From contig DAHUZK010000016.1 in assembly GCA_027306605.1 (NCBI GenBank), forward strand, positions 1-64,000: a stretch of DNA of 64,000 bases, in the 5' to 3' direction. This document shows positions 1-8,683 of the stretch, piece after piece. The stretch comes from Acidimicrobiaceae bacterium. GTDB taxonomy: Bacteria; Actinomycetota; Acidimicrobiia; Acidimicrobiales; RAAP-2. The notes under the pieces are model-generated. The model made no database searches. It saw only the letters and a program-made list of their open reading frames with translations, and had not been told where the DNA came from. Each line of letters begins with the position of its first letter. Within the stretch, counting starts at the first letter, position 1. The position numbers and the translations under genes were made by a program.

Positions 1-432
1 GGCGGCCTGGGCCTGAGCGAGGAAGCGGGCCATGCGCTCTTCGACGCCGGCCTCGGGATAGGTGGCAGCCGCGTGCACCTGCGCCTCGATCGACGGGTCG
101 GTCGTCCAGGCCACGATCGCCCCCAGGAACGCCGATCGAGCCGGCTCGCTACCTCGCTCCACGACGGCTTCGAGGAAGGTCCGGTCGATGTACTTGGCAT
201 CGATGTAGCCACCCTCGTAGTCACAGAACTCGGTTGAGAAGAAGGTGAGCTCGCCGCTGGCTCGGCGACGGGCGAACGCCTCGTCGGTGACGATCACGAA
301 CCCGTCGACATCGCTGTGGGCGAGGCCGTAGCCCTTGGTCAACGAACCGGCCACCACCACGGCCAGCACTTCGTCGTCGTCTGTGGCGGCCTCGGCCCAA
401 CGCTCGATGGCGTCTCGATGATGCTGTTGCAC
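1..432 (-). CDS. minimal nucleotidyltransferase-fold protein, cut by the window edge
   Basis: The 144 codons present run off the left end of the window, so the C-terminus is missing. The start is a GTG preceded at 436-441 by GGAGGG, a good ribosome binding site. Residues 29-43 read GS-LTKGYGLAHS-DVD, the G-S...D-x-D signature of the polymerase-beta-type nucleotidyltransferase fold, with D41 and D43 as likely metal ligands. Family members move a nucleotide onto a protein, RNA or small molecule; some are toxins (MNT type) and some are aminoglycoside adenylyltransferases. The substrate cannot be told from this part. No partner gene such as a HEPN protein is visible upstream of its start, and the sequence downstream of it lies outside the window. 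The fold assignment is fairly sure; the function is unknown. Confidence 0.75.
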   Translation of the reverse strand, partial: MQQHHRDAIERWAEAATDDDEVLAVVVAGSLTKGYGLAHSDVDGFVIVTDEAFARRRASGELTFFSTEFCDYEGGYIDAKYIDRTFLEAVVERGSEPARSAFLGAIVAWTTDPSIEAQVHAAATYPEAGVEERMARFLAQAQAA

Positions 433-836
433 GGTCCCTCCTGGTCGACGCGATCGTGGTAGGCGCTGTCACTGCGAGCCACCTGACCGTTGTCGAGCGC
501 CCGACATTGGCTTGTTCTCCGACGATGGCAGAGAGAAGTGACGCGGCGGCCGGTTGCCTGGGCCTTCCGACCGCCTTGAAGTCTCCCCCTCGAGTCGACA
601 CGCGGTCTTCGGGACCGACGGCACATTCGCCCAAGGAATCGTGATTCGCCAGTCGGGACGGGGGATCCCTGAATCAGGTGTACCAACCTCGTGCTCCCAG
701 CCGTACCTCCAAGAGCTTCGACGGAAGAGCGAGTCCGCGCGTTGCCGGCAGCTCTGCCGTGTCGGTTGAGCCACTGCTCGACGAACTCGACCAGGATGCG
801 TCGGCCCTCCATCGGGGCTCGTGCCGCCAGCACACT
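433..836. other. intergenic stretch without a supported gene
   Basis: About 400 bases separate the nucleotidyltransferase start from the end of the secreted protein gene. Open frames exist on both strands but their translations are arginine-rich shadow-like sequence with no ribosome binding site or recognisable motif. One minus-strand frame (about 660-833) begins with a slightly protein-like stretch and could be a remnant, but this is not strong enough to call. Confidence 0.5.
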
Positions 837-2624
837 TCAATTCGCGACGACCACGTCGCCCGAGCTGTCGTGGTGAACTCTCAGAGCGAATCCCCCGTTG
901 GACAGCGGTTGGAGCGTATAGCCGACTCCGTTGAGCGAGGTCTCACTGTGTAGCGCCGTGCCATCTGCAGTGACGATGGTCGGCCGGAAGCTCAGGCGCA
1001 GGACCTCGGTCGAGTCATCGTCGAAGGTTCGATAGCGGATCCGGTCGTGGCCATAATCGACGTGTTGCACGACAGAGGTCGATCCCAGCAGATGGCTTTG
1101 TCCCACAGGGGCGAGGGAAGGGATCGCGGCCATGGTCCAGTTGAAACTGCGAAGATAGTCCGAATATCCATCGCTGAACCAGTACTGGAACGTACCCAGG
1201 CTCTGTCCGCAGCATGAGACCTCACCGTTGGAAGCCTCGAAATAGGTTGCGTAGTTGAGCGAGCTGAAGGCCTGCTCTCTTGCTTGTGCGCTTCCGGTTC
1301 TTTCGTAGTAGAGGGCGTTGACCGCGGCCCACCTGGAAGTGTCGCTGCCGAGACCCGCAGTCGAACAACAGAGGTAGTGCCCGACGGCCGGGCCCTGTTC
1401 GTTGATGCCCCAGGCACCATAGAAAGGTCCGATCCCGAAATGCTGCTTGACCCACTCGATCAGATGGCTCACCTGGGCCCGCCAGTGCGGATCGACGGCG
1501 TCGAGATGAGGCAGGTTCAAGAGGTAGAGAGCCGTGTACGTCGGTGCAGCCTGGTTGAGATCGGTCTGATCCCTGGGGACGTCTTCGAAGTACCCCGTCC
1601 AATCGTCGTAGGTGCGGCTCCGCGGATTGAGCTGGTGCGATTCCAGCCAGTCCCAGGCCATCCGACGTGCCCGGAGGTAGGCCGTCACGTCGCCCTGATG
1701 GATGCGTATCAGCACATCGAAGAGCCGTAGAGGGGAAACGACGATGCCTCCGAATGTCTCCCCGTCCAGGGTGGCACCGGTCCGCCCGTCGACACGGAAG
1801 GGCCATGGTGTGTGAGTGTCATTGCCGGTCGTGACGTGTGTCGCCAATGCATCGGCACAGCGGATTGCCTCCTCGAGGTACGCGTGGTCTCCGGTGTCCT
1901 CGTACATCAGGGCGTAGCCGACGCCGACCTCGCCGACCTTGTCAGGTTCGATCCCCCCGTAATAGGTCTTCGGCATGTCCGAGAGGCATCGCCCGTAAAT
2001 GGGTTGGTTCCCGCACCCGGTAGGAAAGGGGACACCCGACCAACTCCAGCGCATTGGAGTGAGGCCGTGACTGAGCAGGTAGTCGAGCATGCCCCGTACG
2101 GTCGTGACGGCGTTCTCGTCGCCCGAATAGGGGTACCAGGCGAGGGCAGAGTCGACGAACGAACCGAACACCATGGAGGGATTGCTTTGCCAATACGCTC
2201 CCTGGCCCGTGGCCCCGTTGAACACGGAGTTGACCAAGTAGGTCTTCAGGTTGGTGCCGGCCTCATCGGGGACCTGGTGCTCGAGGAAGTGCCATCCGAG
2301 CCTGAGAACCTGGTCATAGCCGAGATCTTGTAGAGGCTTGTACCACGCGAGGAGGCCGCCGCTCGCATCGGTTACAGCTGGGTGCCAGGGCAGCTCCGAG
2401 TTGACGAGCGGCGCGGGGGTTGCCGCAGCGGAAGCGAGGGTCGGATCCAAGGAGATCACCGTGGTGGTTGCTGCCGCTGCCACTGCGAGCAAACGCAGAC
2501 CACGGCAGGCGCGCCTCCAGAGATCTCCGATCCGTCTTTGGCTCCTTCTTGTCTCGCATCTCGAGCGACAGCGCCCGCGGTCGTGGTCCCGATTTGGGTG
2601 AGAAACGGCCGCTCCTCTTCGCAA
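837..2624 (-). CDS. secreted six-hairpin (alpha/alpha toroid) glycosidase-like protein
   Basis: A 595-residue protein with an arginine-rich N-terminus and a hydrophobic stretch at about residues 43-66 (LRLLAVAAAATTTVIS...LASAA), which looks like a Sec signal peptide. The mature part has regularly spaced aromatic helices (for example GWHFLEHQVPDEAG, SALAWYPYSGDENA, GVGYALMYEDTGDHAYLEEA, CADALATHV), the look of six-hairpin glycosidase or terpenoid-cyclase-like toroids that act on polysaccharides. A cysteine-rich patch (HYLCCSTAG, EVSCCGQSLG) in the second half suggests disulfides outside the cell. The C-terminal 90 residues are beta-rich. No family can be named with certainty and no catalytic acid can be fixed. 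The first in-frame start is a TTG with a poor ribosome binding site, so the N-terminus is uncertain by up to about 40 residues. Confidence 0.72.
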   Translation of the reverse strand: MRRGAAVSHPNRDHDRGRCRSRCETRRSQRRIGDLWRRACRGLRLLAVAAAATTTVISLDPTLASAAATPAPLVNSELPWHPAVTDASGGLLAWYKPLQDLGYDQVLRLGWHFLEHQVPDEAGTNLKTYLVNSVFNGATGQGAYWQSNPSMVFGSFVDSALAWYPYSGDENAVTTVRGMLDYLLSHGLTPMRWSWSGVPFPTGCGNQPIYGRCLSDMPKTYYGGIEPDKVGEVGVGYALMYEDTGDHAYLEEAIRCADALATHVTTGNDTHTPWPFRVDGRTGATLDGETFGGIVVSPLRLFDVLIRIHQGDVTAYLRARRMAWDWLESHQLNPRSRTYDDWTGYFEDVPRDQTDLNQAAPTYTALYLLNLPHLDAVDPHWRAQVSHLIEWVKQHFGIGPFYGAWGINEQGPAVGHYLCCSTAGLGSDTSRWAAVNALYYERTGSAQAREQAFSSLNYATYFEASNGEVSCCGQSLGTFQYWFSDGYSDYLRSFNWTMAAIPSLAPVGQSHLLGSTSVVQHVDYGHDRIRYRTFDDDSTEVLRLSFRPTIVTADGTALHSETSLNGVGYTLQPLSNGGFALRVHHDSSGDVVVAN

Positions 2625-2977
2625 GGAAATAGCTCTCGGAGACTCGATCTATGGCCGCCGACGACCCAGGTGACCCGGACCAGCCAGCAGGGCAAGTACA
2701 GAGACCAGCAGGGCAAGGACAGAGAGTTGGGAGATCGACAGAGCACCGTCGTCGACACCGTGGAGGACCTTGTTCCGGTGCCCGGCCCACCTGAGCAGCG
2801 CTATGAATGTTCGCCTGGCGAAATGGACCTGCGCTTGATCTGCCATTACCCACTTTCGAACGGTGTGCACAGCCTGACCCTGGGAGGTCCGAGACTACTC
2901 CTGGTCCCCTCCGAAAGCGAGGTCCTGCTCCCTTTCATCAGCGGGGATCGATCGGCGCTGATCGGTCCCCGCTGGAA
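2625..2977. other. intergenic region with a tandem 21-bp repeat
   Basis: No confident gene. It carries the 21-bp tandem duplication at 2684-2725, listed separately. A minus-strand frame at 2649-2870 (73 codons) reads through the repeat as a leucine/valine-rich hydrophobic stretch (SVLALLVSVLALLAG) and could be a small membrane peptide just upstream of the secreted protein, but it has no clear ribosome binding site. Confidence 0.4.
2684..2725. repeat. tandem 21-bp direct repeat, two copies
   Basis: Positions 2684-2704 and 2705-2725 are the same 21-mer (starting CCAGCAGGGCAAG, ending ACAGAGA) with one mismatch at the fourteenth base. The unit length is a multiple of three, so on the minus strand it encodes a seven-residue repeat in one frame. 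Confidence 0.85.
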
Positions 2978-3838
2978 TCAACGCGGTTTCAGCGCAATGG
3001 CCACCACACCCGTGTCTTCTTGTCGACCTGGATCCGGCTCCAAAGGTTCAGCCCGCGCGATGAACGAGACCGCTTCTGGATTCGTTCGGCAGAAGCTGTG
3101 AAAGCCGCAATTGAGATCGGCATCGTCGACGATAGCGACGCCCCGGGGTGTCAGCGCGTCCCAGGCGTGGTTGAGTTCGAACGTCACGTTGCGCTCGGTG
3201 TGCCTGCTGTCGTGGACGAACAGATCGATGGTGCGGATGTCCGACAGAAGCGAGCGGAGCCTTCGCCGGCTCGAGCCGGCGACGTACGTCCATGAGGGAC
3301 GAAGTCGATCAGGAACGGCCATACCGATCTGGTCGTGGATTTCGGGCTCCCCAGGGGGCGGGAGATCGATACTCCAGAGGTGGCCGTGTCCGTTCTCGGC
3401 GATGGCCTCGAGGATGAAGCGAGTGGTGATACCGCGCGCGACTCCTGTCTCGAGGAGGTGGTCAGGTTGCAGGTGCAGCGTCATGCAACGGACAATCCGC
3501 GCCATAGCCATGTCGGTGTCGCCCCAACCCTCTTGACCAAAGGCGCCGCGCCCCACGTTGCTCACCTGCGCCTGCATCGAGGCGATGACATCCGACCACA
3601 TGGCCGCGAAGCCTTCTTGGGCTGGGCACGGCCATGCTGCCCCGATCGCCCGGTGCAAGCCGGCCTCCCATTGGTGGTCGATTGCGTATGGACATGGAGG
3701 CCAGGGCATGAACTCCGGGCCCTCCGAGCCCTTCGATCGGTGTTCGGCCCGTTCCGCGAAGCGCTCACGAATGGAGATGGCCCATTCGATCGGATCGCTC
3801 GAAAAGCTCTTGAGTTCTCGGTTGAAGTTCAAGTTCAT
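2978..3838 (-). CDS. class I SAM-dependent methyltransferase (Methyltransf_24 type)
   Basis: A 286-residue protein, taking the ATG at 3838, which has GGAG seven bases upstream; the open frame continues upstream but that part does not look like protein. Around residues 120-150 it reads HLLETGVARGITTRFILEAIAENGHGHLWSIDLPPP, a glycine-rich SAM-binding loop followed by an acidic strand end. Later come IDLFVHDSRHTERNVTFEL and GVAIVDDADLN, the acidic positions typical of the Methyltransf_24 / cephalosporin-hydroxylase-like group, which often modify sugars or secondary metabolites. There is no signal peptide, so it should act in the cytoplasm. The substrate is unknown. The gene stands alone with about 350 bases on its 3' side. 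Confidence 0.8.
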   Translation of the reverse strand: MNLNFNRELKSFSSDPIEWAISIRERFAERAEHRSKGSEGPEFMPWPPCPYAIDHQWEAGLHRAIGAAWPCPAQEGFAAMWSDVIASMQAQVSNVGRGAFGQEGWGDTDMAMARIVRCMTLHLQPDHLLETGVARGITTRFILEAIAENGHGHLWSIDLPPPGEPEIHDQIGMAVPDRLRPSWTYVAGSSRRRLRSLLSDIRTIDLFVHDSRHTERNVTFELNHAWDALTPRGVAIVDDADLNCGFHSFCRTNPEAVSFIARAEPLEPDPGRQEDTGVVAIALKPR

Positions 3839-4658
3839 TTCCACTCCGATCTCGCAGATCAAAGGGTACGCCCACCTCGGGGCGAAATTGTCTCGCCCAC
3901 GGGACAGCGGGAGCCCGGCCCGAGCCCCCACCGGGCGGAGCTTGAAGTGCAGCACAACGCCTGGAGGAGAGCTCCGGCGAAGCCTTGAATCGAATGGTGC
4001 CATCATGGGCTCGGTCCAGCCATTGTCGAACATGTGCGCGGTCAGTGCCGCACCGAGTCGGCCAGAGAGGTGATGACTCCGACTGCTGGAAAAATGGGCG
4101 ACCATGAATGGTCAGCTGGTAACAAGAAGACGGGCTTGACGCCGACAGGCGTTCGTCGCCGGGCTGGAAGCCGCCATCGTGTCCAACCTGTGCCTCACTG
4201 TGCAGCAGTGAGGCCATCACCCTCACCCCGACTCCGAGCTCACGTTCCCGTGGCGGAGACCCTCCGGATTGCAGATGAAGTTGCCAGATCGGGCATGCGA
4301 TGGTCCATCAGAGAGGATCAGCACCCTCCTCATCAGATGCAGCTCTGGCCATGATGCGGTGCCATCGAGCCCGTCGACGTGATACCCGGGTCAGACTTGT
4401 TGCGCGGGCTGCCAGGAGACGCCGTCGGGGTCAATGCTAATTCGCTTCGTGGAGTCGACGATACCGAGTGGACGATTCGATGTGTTCCGAAATGTGCGAC
4501 TGGGTAGCGCGAGGAGATGGGATACGGGAGCCGGACGGCCACCAATGGGGTATCAGCCCGCTTCGTCCCCAGGCCGGCGGGCGCCACTCCGACCGGCACA
4601 GCATTGCGCTGCCGACGAAGCTTCGTCCCCCCGCAAAGGGGTCGGCATCCCTTGGGGA
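3839..4658. other. long intergenic region without a supported gene
   Basis: About 820 bases between the methyltransferase start and the end of the STAS gene. Open frames on both strands give low-complexity, arginine- and serine-rich translations without recognisable domains. GTCCCC at 4625-4630 can pair with GGGGAC at 4654-4659 just beyond and across the stop of the STAS gene and may form a weak terminator hairpin. I see nothing else that can be supported. Confidence 0.45.
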
Positions 4659-4979
4659 CTAGCTCTCGATGACCAAGAAGTCGGCCACGCCGCCGACTTC
4701 GAAAGCCTTGAGTACCGAGGGAGCGGGGAAGCGCAGAACGAACTTCTGGCCATCCGCAGTGGCCTTCTTGTGGGCAGTGAGGAAGAGCGAGATGCCGGAC
4801 GAGTCGATGAAGGTCAGATCTGACAGATCCAGAAGGATCTCCTCGCAGCCGCACGCTCCGTCGAGCACCCTCTGGAGATCGCCGGTCGTGCTGAGGTCCA
4901 GCTCACCTCGGAGCAGCAGCCGGACGCGGTGCCCATCCGAGAGGTCTTTGATTTCTAGCAGCTGCTCGGGCGAGTTCAT
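4659..4979 (-). CDS. STAS-domain anti-anti-sigma factor (RsbV/SpoIIAA type)
   Basis: A 106-residue single-domain STAS protein. Such proteins bind an anti-sigma kinase of the RsbW type and release an alternative sigma factor; they are switched off by phosphorylation of a serine. That site is visible as DLTFIDSSGISLFL near residue 60, matching the family's D-S-S-G pattern. The strand LRGELDLSTTGDLQRVL near the N-terminus is also typical. An AAAGG about 8 bases before the ATG serves as ribosome binding site. No sigma factor or RsbW kinase lies nearby, so its partner must be encoded elsewhere. Family assignment is secure; the signal it answers to is unknown. Confidence 0.9.
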   Translation of the reverse strand: MNSPEQLLEIKDLSDGHRVRLLLRGELDLSTTGDLQRVLDGACGCEEILLDLSDLTFIDSSGISLFLTAHKKATADGQKFVLRFPAPSVLKAFEVGGVADFLVIES

Positions 4980-5205
4980 CGGCGTGCCTTTCTAGGCTGA
5001 TCGCAGATGTACCGGCCATGACCTAAGTCAATACCTCAACAACCGAAATGTAAACCGCAGTAGCACTCGTCGATCGTGAGTGCTCGATCGTCGCGAGTGC
5101 CAACGAGATGTCGGGAGCTCCGACAGCGAGCTCTGCGGCGTTACCGGAGGGCTCCGTGGCGTGGACCAAAGGCCGCGGGGAGTGTCGAGACGGTCAGCAC
5201 TCTCA

Positions 5206-7170
5206 TCATGACGTTCGGCCTGGCTTGACAGCTGCCAGGGGCTTCTTGACCGCCCCACCGGTGCCCGGAGCGCCCGGAGCCTGATGAACGGGCAGCCGTA
5301 GCTGCAGATTCGAAACGGAAATCGAAAAGACTCCATTCGACGGGCGCGCGTACGGCGTGTCTTGGCCAAGCAGTTCGAGCTTCGGGACGTGACCGGCCGC
5401 GAAATGCCACGCGCCCGGGAAAAGCTGGAAGATCTCGCGGCCGTCCGGCGCACTCGGGTCTATCCGGTAGATGCCGCGAGCCACGAGTGTCTCCGTGTTC
5501 ATAGCCGGATCGACGTCGAGCAACCGAGCGGCGATGTATGCGAACTTGCCCGTGACCTTCAGATCGGCGACGACCGTCGGAGATCCGAGCAGGGTGTATC
5601 CGGAGCCGGTAACGGCCGGCAAGCGGTACGTCGCGACTCCGGCACCCTGATCGGTCGCAGGCACGGTGGCGCACGCTCCACCACCGAAGACCGGGTCGAA
5701 CGTCTTGGAGATGGCCTGGTTGCCCGCGGCCGAGAGAATCGTCTGTGTCGGCTTGGAGCTGTAATCGACTTCGCCGGGATGAAGGGAAGCCCACGTGCTG
5801 GCGTGGTACGGACCGCCGGACGGGGCGGTCTTCGGGCAGGTCTGGGTGAGCGCGGTCACGCCCAACGTCGCCTGGGGTCCTGTTCCCTTGACATAGTGGT
5901 CGAAGAAGGCCTTGATGCGGCTGGCGAGCATGGCACTATCTGCTGGCTTGTTCTGGCCGCGCATATGGCCACCGTCGAAGTCGAACAGCGCGATCGGGTC
6001 AGATGGGTACAGCGATCGCTCGAGGTTGTAGTAGCGCACGGCCTCGTCGACCGGAAAGATATCGTCGGTGAATCCATTGGCGAGAAGCATCGGTGCCGGC
6101 GCTTCCCGGTGTGCTCCGTAGGACCCCCCTAAGAGATAGTACGGAGAGTGGAACTGGGCGATCTGGCGGATCAACGATGCGTCCGCGGGCGTATTGTATG
6201 GCTCGCCGGCAGTGATGCTCGCGTACCAGCTCGTCAGGTTGGCCTGCGCGTCGACGCCCGCGGACGCGTAGTAGCCGCTGGTGGCACCGACGGCGAACAG
6301 GCCGCCGACGATCGAAGCCTTTTCCACTCCGACCGGCGACAGGTCTGCTGTCGGCGAGGTCACTCGCGAATCCAGCGTCCGCCCGTTCGGCATCAGCGAG
6401 TAGGCCAGGTCGCTCCATCCGGCGAAGGTGGCGGCGGCCGCGACGTGAAGGGGCGTTCCCTGGGGGCTGCGCCACGCCACGAGCCGTCCGTTCGGGAGCA
6501 TCACGCGGTTCATGAGAGTTGCCAGCTCGAGTGATACGCCCGCCCCATAGGACTCACCGGTCACTCCGATGCGGTTGGGGTTGGCGAGCCCCTCATCCAC
6601 CAGCAGACCGATTGCGTACTGAGCGTCGCGTGCCTCGTAGCGGTAATCGTCGAGATGTATATAGCCGTTGGCGCACGCGGCCGCGTTCACGAGCCTCGAT
6701 TCTGCAGTGCCACATGAGTCTCCCCAGCCCCGCGCGGTGAGCTGTAGGACGGCGTAGCCGTCTTTTGCCCATTGATCCGCTGTCGGACCGCCGTACTGTG
6801 GATCGCTCGGCCCGCTCGGGGGATCGCCCCAGCCGTGGCTCTGCACCACCAGTGGGTAGTCGCCGTGAAGGTGGGAGGAAGACATCGGAGGGAGTGTGAC
6901 GTACAGCGCCAACGGCGTGCCGTCGAAGCTCTTCAGTCGGAGGTCGGCGCTGCCAACCCCGTTCTCGTCGCCGTGACACACCCGTACCCCGTCCGATTGC
7001 GTCATACACGGGATCGGCTGGCCGTTCATCGTGTGTCCGGACAGCACGCCGGTGGTTGTACTCGAGGTGCCCGGCGTGCTCGCCGCACTCGATGTGCTCG
7101 CAGGCACAGCCACGAAGACGACCAAGAGCGCGACCGATGCCAGGACAGGTCTCATCAAGCTCGTGCGCAC
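5206..7170 (-). CDS. secreted alpha/beta hydrolase of the CocE/NonD or X-Pro dipeptidyl-peptidase group
   Basis: A 654-residue exported hydrolase. The N-terminus (MRTSLMRPVLASVALLVVFVAVPASTSSAA) is a clear signal peptide. A small cysteine-containing region follows (PIPCMTQSDGVRVCHG), then an alpha/beta-hydrolase core. The nucleophile elbow is GESYGAG at about residue 210, the acid is probably in ANGFTDDIFPVDE near 360, and the histidine in FDFDGGHMRGQ near 390. The C-terminal 200 residues are beta-rich, like the jelly-roll domain of CocE and X-Pro dipeptidyl-peptidases, which cleave acyl esters or N-terminal Xaa-Pro dipeptides. The choice between esterase and peptidase cannot be made from sequence alone. 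It stands alone, with about 330 non-coding bases upstream. Confidence 0.85.
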   Translation of the reverse strand: MRTSLMRPVLASVALLVVFVAVPASTSSAASTPGTSSTTTGVLSGHTMNGQPIPCMTQSDGVRVCHGDENGVGSADLRLKSFDGTPLALYVTLPPMSSSHLHGDYPLVVQSHGWGDPPSGPSDPQYGGPTADQWAKDGYAVLQLTARGWGDSCGTAESRLVNAAACANGYIHLDDYRYEARDAQYAIGLLVDEGLANPNRIGVTGESYGAGVSLELATLMNRVMLPNGRLVAWRSPQGTPLHVAAAATFAGWSDLAYSLMPNGRTLDSRVTSPTADLSPVGVEKASIVGGLFAVGATSGYYASAGVDAQANLTSWYASITAGEPYNTPADASLIRQIAQFHSPYYLLGGSYGAHREAPAPMLLANGFTDDIFPVDEAVRYYNLERSLYPSDPIALFDFDGGHMRGQNKPADSAMLASRIKAFFDHYVKGTGPQATLGVTALTQTCPKTAPSGGPYHASTWASLHPGEVDYSSKPTQTILSAAGNQAISKTFDPVFGGGACATVPATDQGAGVATYRLPAVTGSGYTLLGSPTVVADLKVTGKFAYIAARLLDVDPAMNTETLVARGIYRIDPSAPDGREIFQLFPGAWHFAAGHVPKLELLGQDTPYARPSNGVFSISVSNLQLRLPVHQAPGAPGTGGAVKKPLAAVKPGRTS

Positions 7171-7502
7171 CGTCTCACCCCACGCCGGGAGACGGGCTTC
7201 GTGCCAACGAGGTCCCGATGGCCCCCGGGACGATCAGATGAGCACGCCGACGAGGCCTTTGAGCGTTCAACGTGCGGCTCCACACGATGGCGTCATTCAA
7301 ATCCTCCGCTTCTCGTGACGGCGGCAGGATAGAGCATCGATTGGGCTCGTTGCCACCGCATTGTGGAGTGCCTGTCGCCCGAGGTCGAACCGATTCCCCG
7401 CACCTCGTTTGCTGGAGCTGCAGGATCGAGAATGATCTCGTTGACCGCGTAATGTGAAGATCAACAGTAAAGCACCGTTCCTCTCGAACCGATAGTGAGA
7501 CC
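7171..7502. other. intergenic region between divergent genes
   Basis: About 330 bases between the hydrolase start and the small protein at 7503. It must hold both promoters. It is richer in A and T near 7430-7500; a TTGACC lies at 7441-7446 but no good -10 box is found at the right distance. No gene is supported. Confidence 0.4.
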
Positions 7503-7799
7503 GTGAAGACGGTTTACTCCCAGCGGCTTCGGGCTCGAAAGGCTCACGGTGCGGGAACCCTGAGCCCCGTCGAGGAAGCGTCCAGGTCCTTTGCGGATGC
7601 GAAGGCCGTGCTCGAGGCCTCCGCCGCGGGTGAATGGGTGCTCATTCATGATGGGGACGCGGTGGGAAGCTTCGATACCTTCGATGAGGCCGCCGCTCGA
7701 GCGGTCGAAGAGTTCGGAGTCGGCTCCTATCTGATCCGGACTGGTGGAGTCGTGACGGTCACCCTTCCGGCTTCCGTCGTCTTCGGGCGAACCGGATAG
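7503..7799 (+). CDS. small conserved-type protein of unknown function
   Basis: A 98-residue soluble protein with a GTG start and a weak GAGA ribosome binding site. The centre reads EWVLIHDGDAVGSFDTFDEAAARAVEEFGVGSYLIRTGG. This pattern (W-V-x-I, a glycine turn, S-F-D-T-F-x-E-A, then a basic strand) recalls the small DUF5678-like proteins found in many bacteria, in which a short beta hairpin is followed by a helix. No function is known for them. The gene stands alone and is followed by a perfect inverted repeat that could end its transcript. It is probably real because the composition of the protein is natural and the third codon position is GC-rich. Confidence 0.65.
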   Translation: MKTVYSQRLRARKAHGAGTLSPVEEASRSFADAKAVLEASAAGEWVLIHDGDAVGSFDTFDEAAARAVEEFGVGSYLIRTGGVVTVTLPASVVFGRTG

Positions 7800-7825
7800 G
7801 TTCGCCCGCCGCGCTCCATTCCCTG

Positions 7826-7866
7826 ACCATCAGACGTGACGTCGAGCGACGCCGACGTCTGATGGT
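7826..7866 (+). terminator. perfect 12-bp inverted repeat, possible terminator
   Basis: ACCATCAGACGT at 7826-7837 is the exact reverse complement of 7855-7866, with a 17-base loop. It begins 27 bases after the stop of the small protein gene. There is no T-run, as is usual in high-GC actinobacteria, so it could be a terminator, an RNA-stabilising hairpin or a protein-binding site. Confidence 0.5.
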
Positions 7867-7948
7867 GACGGGTGTCCCGGAGCAGTAGGGAAGGCGTCCT
7901 CCCGCAGCAGCGGGGAAGGCACTTCGGTCTTGGGGGCGTAGCCTCTCC

Positions 7949-8664
7949 CTGGCGCTGAAGACGGACATCACGACGGATGATGCCCGGTGTCTCATCGATA
8001 GTCACTTTCCCCTCTGGTCCCCACTGCCCATCCGCAGGGTGGACCTCGACGGCTGGGACAACACCACCTTCCGACTCGGTGAGGATCTCTCGATCCGTAC
8101 GCCGAGTGCCGACCTGTACGTGCCGCAGATCGACAAGGAACATCGACGGCTGCCCGTGCTGGCTCCTCATCCACCGGTCGTGTGGCAACGAGGGATCAGA
8201 TCCGCGATCTTGAGGAGTTCGCCCGGGACTTGGCTCGCTTTCTTCACGCGCTCCATCGGATCGGCCGTGCTGACGGACCTCGAGCGGGTGACCACAGCTT
8301 CAATCGGGGTGGGCCTGTGCAGCACTGGGACAAGGAAGCTGTCGCTCCATCTCTGGTGCGTGGCGGAAGGCTCGGCGGCGTCCTGGATTTCGGGTGCTGC
8401 GCCATCGGCGACCCCGCCTGCGATCTTACCATCGCCTGGAGCCTGTTCGACGGACCCTCGCGGGCAGAATTCAGGAGTGCTCTGTCTCTTGATTCCGGCA
8501 CGTGGGATCGCGGCCGCGGGTGGGCGTTCTGGAAGGCATCGACGTCTTACGTGCTCGCGCTCCGCCTCAATCGCAACCCCGAACAGGCTGGAGTTGGATT
8601 CGGATGGCCTCGAAGTCCATTGCAGGTGATCGAGCAGGTATTGGCCGATACGGCGGAGCCCTGA
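7949..8664 (+). pseudogene. decayed aminoglycoside-phosphotransferase-like gene
   Basis: Pieces of an APH-family kinase are readable in two frames. The first, about 7955-8164, gives WDNTTFRLGEDLSIR...VPQIDKEHRRLPVLAPH, the nucleotide-binding lobe with the KEHRxL segment. The second, in another frame from about 8182, gives RDLEEFARDLARFLHALHRI and then GGVLDFGCCAIGDPACDLTIAW, which is the metal-binding DFG-like segment, and GRGWAFWKA. Compared with intact members, roughly 45 codons are missing between the two pieces. A similar stretch is missing before the DFG segment, and that one would have held the catalytic HGD motif. No start codon is found in the first frame after the stop at 7886-7888. 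Intact relatives phosphorylate aminoglycosides or related molecules; this copy cannot be active. Confidence 0.75.
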
Positions 8665-8683
8665 TCCGGGTGCTGGCGCTGGA

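Noticed and set aside
339..833. 164-codon open frame on the minus strand
   Set aside because: It overlaps the real nucleotidyltransferase start, is arginine-rich and has no domain; only its first 50 residues look faintly protein-like.
4333..4854. 173-codon open frame on the minus strand
   Set aside because: It overlaps the STAS gene in another frame and has low-complexity composition.
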